Shown here piece by piece: positions 48,468-57,534 of a stretch of DNA of 64,000 nucleotides. The position numbers and the translations under genes are program-made. The notes under the pieces are model-generated. The model saw nothing but the letters and a program-made list of their open reading frames with translations. It made no database searches and had not been told where the DNA came from. Where the stretch lies: positions 58,741 through 122,740 of the forward strand of contig NZ_KQ130493.1 in assembly GCF_001050375.1 (NCBI RefSeq). The letters are read 5' to 3'. Each line of letters opens with the position of its first letter. Position 1 is the first letter of the stretch. The DNA is from Catenovulum maritimum (GTDB lineage: Bacteria; Pseudomonadota; Gammaproteobacteria; Enterobacterales; Alteromonadaceae).

Positions 48468-50852
48468 TTAGAAATCTTCTTGAGTATAAGGAGATTGCCT
48501 GTCTTTAGTTTCTGCTCGGACCTTTTTAATTAGTTCTGGTGAAACATGGCTAGTTGAGTCAGCCGTATTGCCCCAGGCGTTTCTAATATAAGTCGAGATG
48601 GCAGCTAAATCCTCATCTGAGATACTCGGGTTGTTGGCTAAACCTGGCATAACCATGTTTGTTTGCCATACTCTAGCTCTTTTCTTGACTTTAATTGGAC
48701 CAGATAAACCGTGAAGTAAGACTTTAGCAAGTTTTTCAGGTGCTTCAATAACCCATTGACTCCCCCAAAATGTCGGACCCATTCCGTCTATACCATCACC
48801 ATCTTGACCATGACAACCAAAGCAAGCTGCTCTACCCATGTATAAGTTTTTACCAAGATCATAAAGGCTTTTACCTTGCTCGGATAATTGTTCACGATTA
48901 GTTGCTTCAGCAGGCTTTTTGCCTAAATTATTAATCATGTACATGAGTTTGGCATCTGAATGTTCGCCAAGCAAAGCAAACAGCTCAGGATATTTATTAC
49001 CGGCGCCACTGATAAAAGCTTCCCGAATTGCGGGTGCTTTGATGTGTTTATTCAACACATTTATCGCAGCTTGCATCGCTTTTGGTGACTCGATAGCGCC
49101 AGACATTAATGCAACTTGTATGGCAACGTCATAATCAGCATCTGCTAGTTTTAATAAATAATCGGCAAATTTATCATGATCTTTTTTCGGCAGTCGTTCT
49201 GAAACTAAAATGGCTGCGACTTGGGCTTTTGGCTTCGCTTTGATCAACAAAGGTTCAATTATTTGCCAACTCACTTTATCTAAACCATGTAGTGTCCATA
49301 AAGCATTAATTTGTACAATTGGATCTTTTGAATCGGCAATGAGTTTAGTAATGCTGTTAGCGACTTCTTTACTATCTTTTTCAATAATTAAACGTCTGGC
49401 AGTATCACGCCACCAACCATTGCTATGAGCCAGATAAGGCACTAATTGTTTAGCGGTTAAGTCTGCTAGTTTAGGTTGTTTTCCGGCAGGCTTATCTTTC
49501 CATCTTAATCGGTAAATTCGCCCCATAGTATTATTGTGCTTGTCTAAGTCGCGAGACTTGATTTGCTCAGCTAAGTAAGTGGTTAAAAACTCTTTATGTT
49601 GAATGATGCCGTGGTACATATCAATAATATATAAAGTCCCATCTGGTGCTGTATATAAGTTTACTGGGCGGAATCTTTCGTCGGTTGAGGTTAATATTTC
49701 AGATTTAGGGTAAATTTCTTTGCCGCTGAGTTTACCATTTTTTTCTTTTATATATCTGGCGCTAATTAAATTACCGGCAGGCTCTGGCGTTAAAGCCATA
49801 CCATAAAACTGTTCTGGGAAGTTATCGCCTCTGTATATCAAGCTGCCGCTCGCTGCTGTAAAAGCTTTGAGTTTACCTCTATTTGGACCTTCCGTTTCTA
49901 ATAAACCATCCATATAGCCACGGTTAACCCCTGTGTTCATACGTGAAGAGTAAATAAAGAAATTACCAATAGGATGCGATTGCATTTTTGGCCAAAATTT
50001 TGGGTTTTTGAGCAAAGAACCTGGCATTAAATATTCGCCACGAGCGGGTGAACTATTACCATTTGAGTATAAACGGCCATAGTCGTCCATGGTTAAACCC
50101 CACTGACCTCTATAGTCTGTTTTTGCTCTAACTAATTTCCAGTATTTGTTGCGGTATATTTCTGCTGCACCCTGAGGAATGCTTGAATCTAGAGGAAGCG
50201 TTTGGTATTTTTTATCACTCTTAGCATTGTAGTACCAGTTATCCATGCCATACAGCATGGTATTGGTCTTGTGTTCTAAATTACCGCCTTTAGCATAGGT
50301 CGGATCAACCACAGCTCTAATCCCTGCTTTAAGTTGACCATTTTGCTCGATCACTTCAGCAAAATATAGTTGCTCTGAGTCAGCATAGAGTATGCCGCCT
50401 TTTACTAATGTAATGGTTCTTGGGAGTATAATGTCGTCTAAGAACACGGTTCGTTTATCTACTTTACCGTCGCCATCTGTATCTTCTAAAACGGCGATAT
50501 TCCCTTCAGGTACATTTTCACCGTTTCCATACACATCTGGCATAAAACGTGTCATTTCACATACCCACATCCGACCATTAGCGTCAAAAACCATAGTGAC
50601 AGGGCTGAATATGTTTGGCTCAGATACGACATTTTCAAGCGTAAAACCATCTTGAACTTGAAACGATTTTAATGCCTGTTCGACTGTTAAAATTGGTGCT
50701 GGCGGTACTTCGCTTTTTGGGATCACATCTTTCATTACGTGCCCAGGTCGATCACCTTTTAATTTTGGCTTGTTGGTTTCAGCCAATGTATGACTAGATA
50801 AAACTAAACTCGTCATCAGTAGGCTAGTTAGTTTTAATTTTTTGTAATTCAT
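48468..50852 (-). CDS. PVC-type membrane-bound dehydrogenase with cytochrome c domain
   Basis: I start at ATG 50852 (MNYKKLKLTSLL), opening a signal peptide (ends HTLAE), 794 residues. The N-terminal propeller (about 60-420) resembles the TIGR02604 'putative membrane-bound dehydrogenase' domain common in Planctomycetes: FTLENVVSEPNIFSPVTMVF, GRMWVCEM, LEDTDGDGKVDKRTVF and YIIDMYHGIIQHK. A HEAT-like helical region follows (about 450-640). The C-terminus is a c-type cytochrome with CFGCH (about 685-690) and a downstream Met ligand candidate (NMVMPG). It lies 88 nt after a DUF1080 gene in the same orientation. Likely periplasmic, and a plausible electron acceptor for the GMC oxidases; this is inference. 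Confidence 0.8.
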   Translation of the reverse strand: MNYKKLKLTSLLMTSLVLSSHTLAETNKPKLKGDRPGHVMKDVIPKSEVPPAPILTVEQALKSFQVQDGFTLENVVSEPNIFSPVTMVFDANGRMWVCEMTRFMPDVYGNGENVPEGNIAVLEDTDGDGKVDKRTVFLDDIILPRTITLVKGGILYADSEQLYFAEVIEQNGQLKAGIRAVVDPTYAKGGNLEHKTNTMLYGMDNWYYNAKSDKKYQTLPLDSSIPQGAAEIYRNKYWKLVRAKTDYRGQWGLTMDDYGRLYSNGNSSPARGEYLMPGSLLKNPKFWPKMQSHPIGNFFIYSSRMNTGVNRGYMDGLLETEGPNRGKLKAFTAASGSLIYRGDNFPEQFYGMALTPEPAGNLISARYIKEKNGKLSGKEIYPKSEILTSTDERFRPVNLYTAPDGTLYIIDMYHGIIQHKEFLTTYLAEQIKSRDLDKHNNTMGRIYRLRWKDKPAGKQPKLADLTAKQLVPYLAHSNGWWRDTARRLIIEKDSKEVANSITKLIADSKDPIVQINALWTLHGLDKVSWQIIEPLLIKAKPKAQVAAILVSERLPKKDHDKFADYLLKLADADYDVAIQVALMSGAIESPKAMQAAINVLNKHIKAPAIREAFISGAGNKYPELFALLGEHSDAKLMYMINNLGKKPAEATNREQLSEQGKSLYDLGKNLYMGRAACFGCHGQDGDGIDGMGPTFWGSQWVIEAPEKLAKVLLHGLSGPIKVKKRARVWQTNMVMPGLANNPSISDEDLAAISTYIRNAWGNTADSTSHVSPELIKKVRAETKDRQSPYTQEDF

Positions 50853-50940
50853 CTTATATCCAGTTTTACTCGCCAATACTTATTATGGGTTGATACTAAG
50901 TATTAGCGACGAATCAGTTTATTGCATTAAAGTTATAATT

Positions 50941-51630
50941 TTATAATTCAGTGATCTTGATATTTCTGAATTTTATGGCGTAAGTTGGATCAGTTTTAAT
51001 TCGATTACCATGATGTTGAATACCTATGTATCCTTGGGCAAATTTAGTGTCTATAACGTGCGTCGTTAATACTCCATTTAACCAAATTTTTAATTCAGGT
51101 CCTTTCGCTTGTATGACGTATTTATTCCAGTCCATGCGTTTAAGTGCATTGGCTTTTTCATTTGTCCATTCTGGCGATAAATTTTGTTTGAAGTCTGAAT
51201 CTGGCTTGGAGCGCTTAGGGTGTATAGGGTGTAACCATTGTCTTGGCGTACTTTGTTCGTATAAACCGCCGCTCCATTTTCTGTCTGTAGGGTCTACTTC
51301 AGCTTGGTAGCCATAAGCAAATTTTTTGTTATTTTCAGTCCCTATCTGGCCTCTAAAAATAATGCCAGAGTTCGGCTCTTCATTTTCTAATTTAGGCAGC
51401 ATGACTTCTGCTTCTAAGATAAAGTCTTTGTATTGTTTTTTGGTTAAATAGAACCAATTATTTTTAGACACTAGGTGAATTTCGTCATTGACTAGTGTCG
51501 CATTGCCAAAGGTTGAAATATTTTGCCAATTACTCAAACTTGTACTTAGTATGGTTTTATCGGTTGAAGCACAAGACGATAGAATTAGAGCTGTCGATGC
51601 GATTAGCATTTTTGAAATGAATATTTTCAT
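50941..51630 (-). CDS. DUF1080 / 3-keto-disaccharide hydrolase family lipoprotein, copy 2
   Basis: A 229-residue lipoprotein (lipobox LSSCA). It is a clear paralogue of the protein at 37606-38301: NNWFYLTKKQYKDFILEAEV, NSGIIFRGQ, YGYQAEVDPTDRKWSGGLYE, WLNGVLTTHVIDTKF and IGIQHHG. The difference in export, lipoprotein against free, suggests different locations or partners. The next gene downstream is the PVC-type cytochrome c dehydrogenase. A GntR gene lies divergently upstream with operator-like palindromes between. Confidence 0.85.
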   Translation of the reverse strand: MKIFISKMLIASTALILSSCASTDKTILSTSLSNWQNISTFGNATLVNDEIHLVSKNNWFYLTKKQYKDFILEAEVMLPKLENEEPNSGIIFRGQIGTENNKKFAYGYQAEVDPTDRKWSGGLYEQSTPRQWLHPIHPKRSKPDSDFKQNLSPEWTNEKANALKRMDWNKYVIQAKGPELKIWLNGVLTTHVIDTKFAQGYIGIQHHGNRIKTDPTYAIKFRNIKITEL

Positions 51631-51698
51631 AGCAGTCTACTTTGTTACACATTGTTAAAATATTATTAATTATCGTTATTATCCAACCCTCAGTTAAA

Positions 51699-51731
51699 TT
51701 GGTCAACCAATATATTATTTGGTAAACCTAA
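51699..51731. promoter_or_regulatory. Tandem FadR-type operator sites
   Basis: TTGGTCAACCAA (51699-51710, perfect palindrome) and TTGGTAAACCTAA (51719-51731) are 8 nt apart, between the divergent DUF1080 and GntR genes. FadR-subfamily regulators bind TNGTNNNACNA-type palindromes. Position suggests control of the DUF1080-cytochrome unit and autoregulation. Confidence 0.65.
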
Positions 51732-51829
51732 TGCTTGGCTTGCATAAATTATTTAATTTGGTTAAAACACACCTTTATAACTATCAATCATGGGGTTTGA
51801 TATATTTTGAGTCACGCTGAGCATCAAAA

Positions 51830-52567
51830 ATGAACAAAAGGCCGTATCAATTAGTAGCAGAGCAACTTAAAAAATTTTTGTCAGATGAGCATTTCCAAAT
51901 TGGTGATAGATTGCCACCAGAAAGAAGTATTGCTGAACAGTTAACCGTGAGTCGCTCAACAGTTAGAGACGCTATGATTATGCTAGAGATAGAAGGCTTA
52001 GTTGAAGTCAGAAAAGGCTCAGGCATATATGTATCCGCATTGTTGGATAACGAACCAAGGTCAGAGGTTAACCAAGTTGATAGCATGGGCACATTTGAAA
52101 TGCTGCAGGCTAGGCAGCTAGTCGAAAGTCATATAGCTGAATTTGCCGCAAGTCAGATAACTAAAAATGATGTGGTTAGGCTGAGGTTGGCACTAGATAA
52201 AGAGAAACAGGCAATTTTAAAAGGCGAAGACAACGAGCTGGCAGATAAAGCATTTCATTTAGCCGTAGCCGAAGCAACACAAAACAGTGCTTTAGTGGAT
52301 GTCTCCAATCAATTTTGGACACAAAGAGAAAATAGCCTGTCATGGCAAACCCTACATAAACGTCTAACAGATATAAGCTATAGAGAAAAATGGCTGAATG
52401 AGCATGAAGCCATTTTTGCCGCGCTAAAAAGTAAAAAACCTGATATAGCCAGACAAGCCATGTGGCAGCATTTAGAAAGCGTTAAACAAACCTTGTTGAC
52501 CTTGTCAGATGTCGAAGACCCTTTATTTGATGGTTACTTGTTTGAGTCTTATAGTTTAGAAGGTTAA
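51830..52567 (+). CDS. GntR-family regulator, FadR subfamily
   Basis: A 245-residue transcription factor. The N-terminal winged helix (about 5-70) has the GntR signature (DRLPPERSIAEQLTVSRSTV and VEVRKGSGIYV). The C-terminal all-helical FCD domain (about 90-225) contains the metal/ligand-site Asp and His residues (LADKAFHLAVAEATQN, WLNEHEAIFAAL). Such proteins sense sugar acids or related carboxylates, for example glucuronate or galactonate, and usually repress. It lies divergent from the DUF1080 gene with FadR-type palindromes between. It is the only locus-linked classical regulator here, so it is the likely controller of at least part of the gene set. Confidence 0.9.
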   Translation: MNKRPYQLVAEQLKKFLSDEHFQIGDRLPPERSIAEQLTVSRSTVRDAMIMLEIEGLVEVRKGSGIYVSALLDNEPRSEVNQVDSMGTFEMLQARQLVESHIAEFAASQITKNDVVRLRLALDKEKQAILKGEDNELADKAFHLAVAEATQNSALVDVSNQFWTQRENSLSWQTLHKRLTDISYREKWLNEHEAIFAALKSKKPDIARQAMWQHLESVKQTLLTLSDVEDPLFDGYLFESYSLEG

Positions 52568-52580
52568 TGCTTGTTATAAA

Positions 52581-52606
52581 AAAAATGGCTCAAAAGAGCC
52601 ATTTTT
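52581..52606. terminator. Terminator between convergent gntR and fbp
   Basis: Perfect 11-bp stem (52581-52591 with 52596-52606) with a 4-nt A loop and A/T tails on both sides, so it serves both convergent genes. Confidence 0.9.
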
Positions 52607-52642
52607 AGATTAGTTTATTAACTCGCGGATTCGTAAATCTGC

Positions 52643-53611
52643 TTAAGCCTTGGTATTGACGAATTCGTCAACTTCGTTAGCTGCACCCATAATAACAGGT
52701 ACGCGTTGATGCAAGTCAGATGGCATGATGTCTAAAATTCTATCTTCACCTGTTACTGCTTTACCGCCCGCATTTTCAACTAACATTGCCATTGGGTTTG
52801 CTTCATAAAGTAATCTTAACTTTGAAGGTTGGCCTGGGTTTTTCGTATCACTTGGATAAAGGAAAATCCCACCTCTTTGTAATACTCTATGAACATCACC
52901 AACCATAGCGCCATTCCAGCGCATATTGAATCTTTTACCTCTTGGGCCAGTTTCACCCGCGATTAATTGATTAATGTACGCTTGTGTATCTTGATTCCAA
53001 AAGCGCTGATTAGACATATTAATTGCAAACTCAGCAGTATCTGGTTCTATTTCCATTTCATCTTGGGTTAGCAAATAACCACCATGAGTTTGGTCAAGTG
53101 TATATAGACGTGTTGGACCGCCAGTTGTTAAAACTAATAAGGTCGAAGGGCCATATAAAACATAACCAGCTGCTAATTGAGCAGTACCTGGTTGAGCAAA
53201 TTGTAATGGTGAGTCTGCTGGTACATCGTCACGTGCTGCATATATAGTAAAAATAGTACCAATTTGGCCATTAATATCTATGTTTGATGAGCCATCAAGT
53301 GGATCAAAGGCGACTATGTATGGCGCATCTTCAATACCCGCAACCACATCATCTTCTTCTTCTGAAGCTATGGCTCTGACATCAGGTGAAGATAATAAAA
53401 TATCTTTAAGCAACTGATTTGACAATATGTCTAGCTTCTTTTGGGTTTCACCTTGAATATTTTCATCTAGTGAAGAACCTAAAATACCAGACAAAGCACC
53501 TTGGCTGACCCGAAAAGAAATTTCTTTACTGGCTGCTAAAATTGTTCGGATTACCATGATAAGTTCTAGCGGAACATTATCAGCCCTGAGCGTTGGGATG
53601 AGTCTTTTCAT
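52643..53611 (-). CDS. fbp: Fructose-1,6-bisphosphatase class I
   Basis: A 322-residue cytoplasmic enzyme hydrolysing fructose 1,6-bisphosphate to fructose 6-phosphate in gluconeogenesis. The metal-binding signature [20 protein letters not shown] (about 113-132) and acidic EEDDVVAG upstream are conserved. The active-site [15 protein letters not shown] and GGKAVTG are also present. Length is normal. It lies 14 nt after the aldolase gene, so the two are one operon, suited to growth on sugars entering as trioses. Confidence 0.96.
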   Translation of the reverse strand: MKRLIPTLRADNVPLELIMVIRTILAASKEISFRVSQGALSGILGSSLDENIQGETQKKLDILSNQLLKDILLSSPDVRAIASEEEDDVVAGIEDAPYIVAFDPLDGSSNIDINGQIGTIFTIYAARDDVPADSPLQFAQPGTAQLAAGYVLYGPSTLLVLTTGGPTRLYTLDQTHGGYLLTQDEMEIEPDTAEFAINMSNQRFWNQDTQAYINQLIAGETGPRGKRFNMRWNGAMVGDVHRVLQRGGIFLYPSDTKNPGQPSKLRLLYEANPMAMLVENAGGKAVTGEDRILDIMPSDLHQRVPVIMGAANEVDEFVNTKA

Positions 53612-53625
53612 TAATATAATCTCGC

Positions 53626-54714
53626 TTACTTATAACGGTTTATGCAATTTAACTCTGCAAATGATTGTTCAAGTCGTTTAGTCATAGATTCTTCTGCTAG
53701 TCGCATCCAAACTCTAGGGTCGTAATGTTTTTTGTTTGGGTTATCAGCACCATCAGGGTTACCAATTTGAGTTTGTAGGTAACCTTCTTTTTCTTGATAG
53801 TAATTTCTAACACCACACCAAGTTGCCCATTGAGTATCTGTATCTATGTTCATTTTGATAACACCATACTCGATTGCTTCTTGAATTTCTTCTGCAGATG
53901 AGCCTGAACCACCGTGAAAAACAAAATTTAAGCTATTGTGCGGCAGAGAAAATTTCTCAGAGACATAGCTTTGTGAGTTTTTCAGAATTTCAGGTGTCAG
54001 TTTGACATTACCAGGTTTATAAACACCATGAACATTACCAAATGATGCCGCAATGGTAAAGTTAGGGCTAATTTTGCTTAGTACTTCGTAAGCATAAGCG
54101 ACGTCTTCTGGCTGAGTGTAAAGTGCAGAGCTGTCGATGTTGGTATTATCAACACCATCTTCTTCGCCGCCAGTACAACCTAATTCAATTTCTAATGTGA
54201 TGCCTAGTTTGGATAATTTTTCTAGGTATTTTGCACAGGTTTCAATATTTTCGGTTAAAGATTCTTCTGATAAATCAATCATGTGAGAGCTGAATAAAGG
54301 CTTACCCGTTGCAGCGAAATGCTTTTCGCTGGCTTCGATTAACCCATCAATCCATGGCAAAAGGTTCTTTGCAGCATGATCCGTATGTAAAAGAACCGGC
54401 ACACCGTAAAATTCTGCAACAGCATGAATATATTTTGCTGCTGCTATTGCACCTTCAACTGCAGACCCTAATCCTTGATGTGTTTCTAATTTCTTACCTT
54501 TACCAAGGAAAAAAGCAGCACCGCCATTTGATAGCTGGATCATAATCGGAGAGTTGACCTTGCTTGCTGCTTCTAATGCAGCATTAACCGAGTGGCTGCC
54601 AATAACATTGACGCCTGGGTACGCAAAGTTATTTTCTTTAGCATAATTTAATAAAGCTTGTACGTCGCTACCTGTCGCAACACCAGGCTTAATTGATAAG
54701 ATTGAATCTGACAT
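53626..54714 (-). CDS. fbaA: Fructose-bisphosphate aldolase class II
   Basis: A 362-residue zinc-dependent aldolase of the FbaA type (E. coli FbaA is 359 aa). Zinc ligands are in [10 protein letters not shown] (His about 112), in [13 protein letters not shown] and in [30 protein letters not shown] is the N-terminal signature. It interconverts fructose 1,6-bisphosphate with glyceraldehyde 3-phosphate and dihydroxyacetone phosphate. It is paired with fbp. Dihydroxyacetone phosphate is also an end product of deoxysugar and rhamnose breakdown, so the pair fits the locus. Housekeeping use is equally possible. Confidence 0.96.
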   Translation of the reverse strand: MSDSILSIKPGVATGSDVQALLNYAKENNFAYPGVNVIGSHSVNAALEAASKVNSPIMIQLSNGGAAFFLGKGKKLETHQGLGSAVEGAIAAAKYIHAVAEFYGVPVLLHTDHAAKNLLPWIDGLIEASEKHFAATGKPLFSSHMIDLSEESLTENIETCAKYLEKLSKLGITLEIELGCTGGEEDGVDNTNIDSSALYTQPEDVAYAYEVLSKISPNFTIAASFGNVHGVYKPGNVKLTPEILKNSQSYVSEKFSLPHNSLNFVFHGGSGSSAEEIQEAIEYGVIKMNIDTDTQWATWCGVRNYYQEKEGYLQTQIGNPDGADNPNKKHYDPRVWMRLAEESMTKRLEQSFAELNCINRYK

Positions 54715-55000
54715 AATTTCTACCGTTTTAATTGGTTAATTGACCTGCTCGCTAAACATATACCAATGTATCATGTTTAGCTTCAGCTAAGCCCATTATA
54801 TCTGGGCTATCGTCCGGCTCTGTTCCATATCCGAACTTAATTCGTTTTGGTATTAGCTAGCTTGCTTTCGGATTAAATATCTAGCTAACATCTTTAAGAT
54901 ATAATAAGCATATTTCAACTTTGTTTAAATATGCTTACCGACGGTTGTTTTTGTTTACTTGATTAAATAAATTTATCGTTATTTCCCTGTGTCGTTCAGA
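54715..55000. promoter_or_regulatory. Promoter region of fbaA-fbp with hairpins
   Basis: A 286-bp gap after the sulfatase gene. GCTAAACAT...ATGTTTAGC (about 54751-54783) forms a hairpin, and AGCCCA...TGGGCT (54788-54810) forms another. These may terminate the sulfatase unit or regulate fbaA. Confidence 0.4.
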
Positions 55001-56722
55001 TCAAAATGTCACACTGATTTTTTCACTTTTTTCATAGCCAATGCGATGAGCGATGATTTCAATTTGATCGCCTCGCTTTAATTGCACTGGCTTTTTGTAT
55101 ATTGACCAAGAAGTGGCTTGGTAGCCATTTCTAATGATCCGATAGCCAATGTTTGCGCCTGGAGTTGCTGTCGTTATTTCTAGCATACCATGATCAGTTT
55201 TTACTTGTGGTTTAGCTGTCTTAGGTTTTTCATCCGCATTTTGCCATAATTGAGAAATTAGCGATCTTTCAGGTAAGTTAGGGTTATCGCCGATACTGGC
55301 TAGCCATCTATCCATTTCATCGCTTAATTCAGTCATGATTCTTTGGTATTTAGCCTGTCCAGCTAAATTGTTTAACTCATGCGGATCTTTTGTCGTATCA
55401 AACAATTCTTCTTTTGGCTTAGATTCTCTAAACCATTGTGCTTGGTATTCGGTTAATTTGTTCTCTGCTTTTAACCTTAATAGTTCTTGCATACTGGGTA
55501 TTTTTTCACGGTAAGCGACCGGTAAATAGTAACCTTGCTCTGGGCGGTAATTACGTATGTATTTGTATTGCTTATTTTTAACTGCACGAATTGAATCCGT
55601 AAATCCGTCGAATCGATCGGCAGCAGCATGTATATATTGTCTTGGATTTGCGTTATCTAAAAAGTTCTGACCGTGCATGTTTGTCGGCGTCTTTATCCCC
55701 GCAATATTTAGAGTTGTTGGCGCAAAATCGATAAAACTAATGAGTTGATCATCTGTGGTACCAGCATTCACTTTATGTGGAAAGCGTATAATCAGCGGAA
55801 CTTTTAGGCCACTGTCGTAAATTAAGCGTTTTTGTCTAGGTAATGGACCGCCATGATCTGAGTAGAAAAATACAATCGTATTTTCTAACAGATCATCATC
55901 GATTAACTGTTGTAAAACAGAGCCCATTTGTTTGTCTGTTTCAGCTAAATTATTATACATCTTCCACATGTCTCGACGAACCAATGGAGTGTCTGGCAAA
56001 TAAGGTGGGATTTTAAAATCAGTTGTTTTAGCAATATGAACCGGCGTTTCAGCCTCAGTTGATTTGACTGAATGATGTTGAGGTAATTTGGAAATTCTCT
56101 CGGCATCGTCAGAAAAATAATGGCGAGACTCTATTTTTCTAAAACCATAAGGTTCGAATAAGCCTGACTCGTGGGTAGTGGTGAAATTAAAAACAGCAAA
56201 AAATGGTTGGCCTTCAGCACGGTTTCGCCAATGCGCGTAAGCTCCGCTTTCATCCCAGGCTGTGTTGGGTGGCGTAAATTGATAGTCTGTTTTTAAATTA
56301 TTAACTGTGTAGTAACCCAATTCACGCATGTATTGGCTGAGCATCTTGGCATCAGCGGGTGGTACAGCTTCATACTTAGGTAATTTGGTGGTTTCCGTAT
56401 CAGATGTGGTGCGCATATGATTTGCACCAATTGCCGATGGGTACATACCTAAAGCAAGTGCCGCGCGGCTAGGAGAGCAAACCCCCGATGTAGAATATAC
56501 ATTGGTGTATTTAACCCCTTCTTTAGCTAATCGACTAATGGTGGGCGTTGCCACAGTATGATCACCATAGTCCGGTATGATTGGACTCATATCTTCGACA
56601 ACAAGCCATAGTATATTCGGTTTGTCTAACGTCTGATCATTCGCCAATAACAGAGTTGAAAATAGTGTTAAACCAGTGATGATAGTACGAAACAACATTT
56701 TTACGCTTGTAGGGGTTTTCAT
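55001..56722 (-). CDS. S1-type sulfatase, secreted
   Basis: A 573-residue sulfatase with a cleavable signal (ends LLLAND), so free in the periplasm or secreted, unlike the two lipoprotein sulfatases. The formylglycine motif is SGVCSPSRAALALG (Cys82, C-x-P-S-R). The first metal site is VVEDMSP, with Glu43-Asp44 where most S1 enzymes have Asp-Asp. FFYSDHGGPLPRQK carries the later ligands. An extra C-terminal beta domain (about 500-573) resembles chitobiase C-terminal modules. It is the last gene of the operon with the GMC oxidase and DUF1080, starting 2 nt after the DUF1080 stop. That couples desulfation with sugar oxidation. Confidence 0.9.
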   Translation of the reverse strand: MKTPTSVKMLFRTIITGLTLFSTLLLANDQTLDKPNILWLVVEDMSPIIPDYGDHTVATPTISRLAKEGVKYTNVYSTSGVCSPSRAALALGMYPSAIGANHMRTTSDTETTKLPKYEAVPPADAKMLSQYMRELGYYTVNNLKTDYQFTPPNTAWDESGAYAHWRNRAEGQPFFAVFNFTTTHESGLFEPYGFRKIESRHYFSDDAERISKLPQHHSVKSTEAETPVHIAKTTDFKIPPYLPDTPLVRRDMWKMYNNLAETDKQMGSVLQQLIDDDLLENTIVFFYSDHGGPLPRQKRLIYDSGLKVPLIIRFPHKVNAGTTDDQLISFIDFAPTTLNIAGIKTPTNMHGQNFLDNANPRQYIHAAADRFDGFTDSIRAVKNKQYKYIRNYRPEQGYYLPVAYREKIPSMQELLRLKAENKLTEYQAQWFRESKPKEELFDTTKDPHELNNLAGQAKYQRIMTELSDEMDRWLASIGDNPNLPERSLISQLWQNADEKPKTAKPQVKTDHGMLEITTATPGANIGYRIIRNGYQATSWSIYKKPVQLKRGDQIEIIAHRIGYEKSEKISVTF

Positions 56723-56724
56723 TA

Positions 56725-57522
56725 TTACTCTGCCAAAACCATAAGTTCGATTGATTTAAATTGAATCGTGCTGTTCTCAGCTTGAATTGCGATATAACCC
56801 GATTTCATCTCGTTACCACCATAATACTTAGCTAGATGCTGTGATTTTTCATCTAAGATTGGGCGGTTGTATTCAAGTACATGCTCACCATTTATAAGAT
56901 GTTTGATGACTTGGTTGCCTCTTACTTCAATTTCTACCGTTACCCATTGGTCACCTTTATAAGTGGCTGATGTCGATTTAATACAATGCTTTTCAATTAA
57001 CTGGTTATTCATATAAACATGGCAACCTGGCGTGCAAAAGTTACCTGTGGGTCTAGCTTCAGTGTCTTGATTAGCGCCTAATAATTGGACTTCTATGCTG
57101 GTAGGAAACCTCTGCTCTAATCCCATTGATTCTGGTGGTTGACTATGGATCATAAAGCCGTTGTTCTTCCATGCATTTCTGTATCCAGGAAGTTGTTGCT
57201 CTAAAAAGCGATAGGTGGATTTTAACTTATAATGAGAGTAGGGCGTTTTGTAGAACAAATGACCAAACTCAAAGTTAAACTTTTTATATTGGTCATAGTT
57301 AGTCATTAAATAGCCGTCTTGCACTCTAAATGTATTTTTGTAGTTTTCACCCAGCGGATAGCCAGCAAATTTGGGCGTCCAACCGTCAAGTGATTTACCA
57401 TCGAAAATAGACGTCCACTGGTTATCTTTGTTATGAGCCAATGCACTGTTAGCGAATACAATACAAAGTGATGCAATAATGAGTCGTTTGACTTGCATAA
57501 ATTTTTTTATTTTTTTAAGCAT
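56725..57522 (-). CDS. DUF1080 / 3-keto-disaccharide hydrolase family protein, copy 3
   Basis: A 265-residue exported protein (signal ends NSALAHN). It belongs to the other branch of DUF1080, beginning WTSIFDGKSLDGWTPKFAGY and including FGHLFYKTPYSHYKLKSTYR, NNGFMIHSQPPESMG and a late GYIAIQAEN. Members of this branch are named 3-keto-disaccharide hydrolases. An internal Met at 57498 could be the start; neither candidate has a strong ribosome binding site. It is 12 nt after the GMC gene and 2 nt before the sulfatase gene, so it very likely acts on the GMC product. Confidence 0.88.
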   Translation of the reverse strand: MLKKIKKFMQVKRLIIASLCIVFANSALAHNKDNQWTSIFDGKSLDGWTPKFAGYPLGENYKNTFRVQDGYLMTNYDQYKKFNFEFGHLFYKTPYSHYKLKSTYRFLEQQLPGYRNAWKNNGFMIHSQPPESMGLEQRFPTSIEVQLLGANQDTEARPTGNFCTPGCHVYMNNQLIEKHCIKSTSATYKGDQWVTVEIEVRGNQVIKHLINGEHVLEYNRPILDEKSQHLAKYYGGNEMKSGYIAIQAENSTIQFKSIELMVLAE

Positions 57523-57534
57523 ATTTAGTATCTA

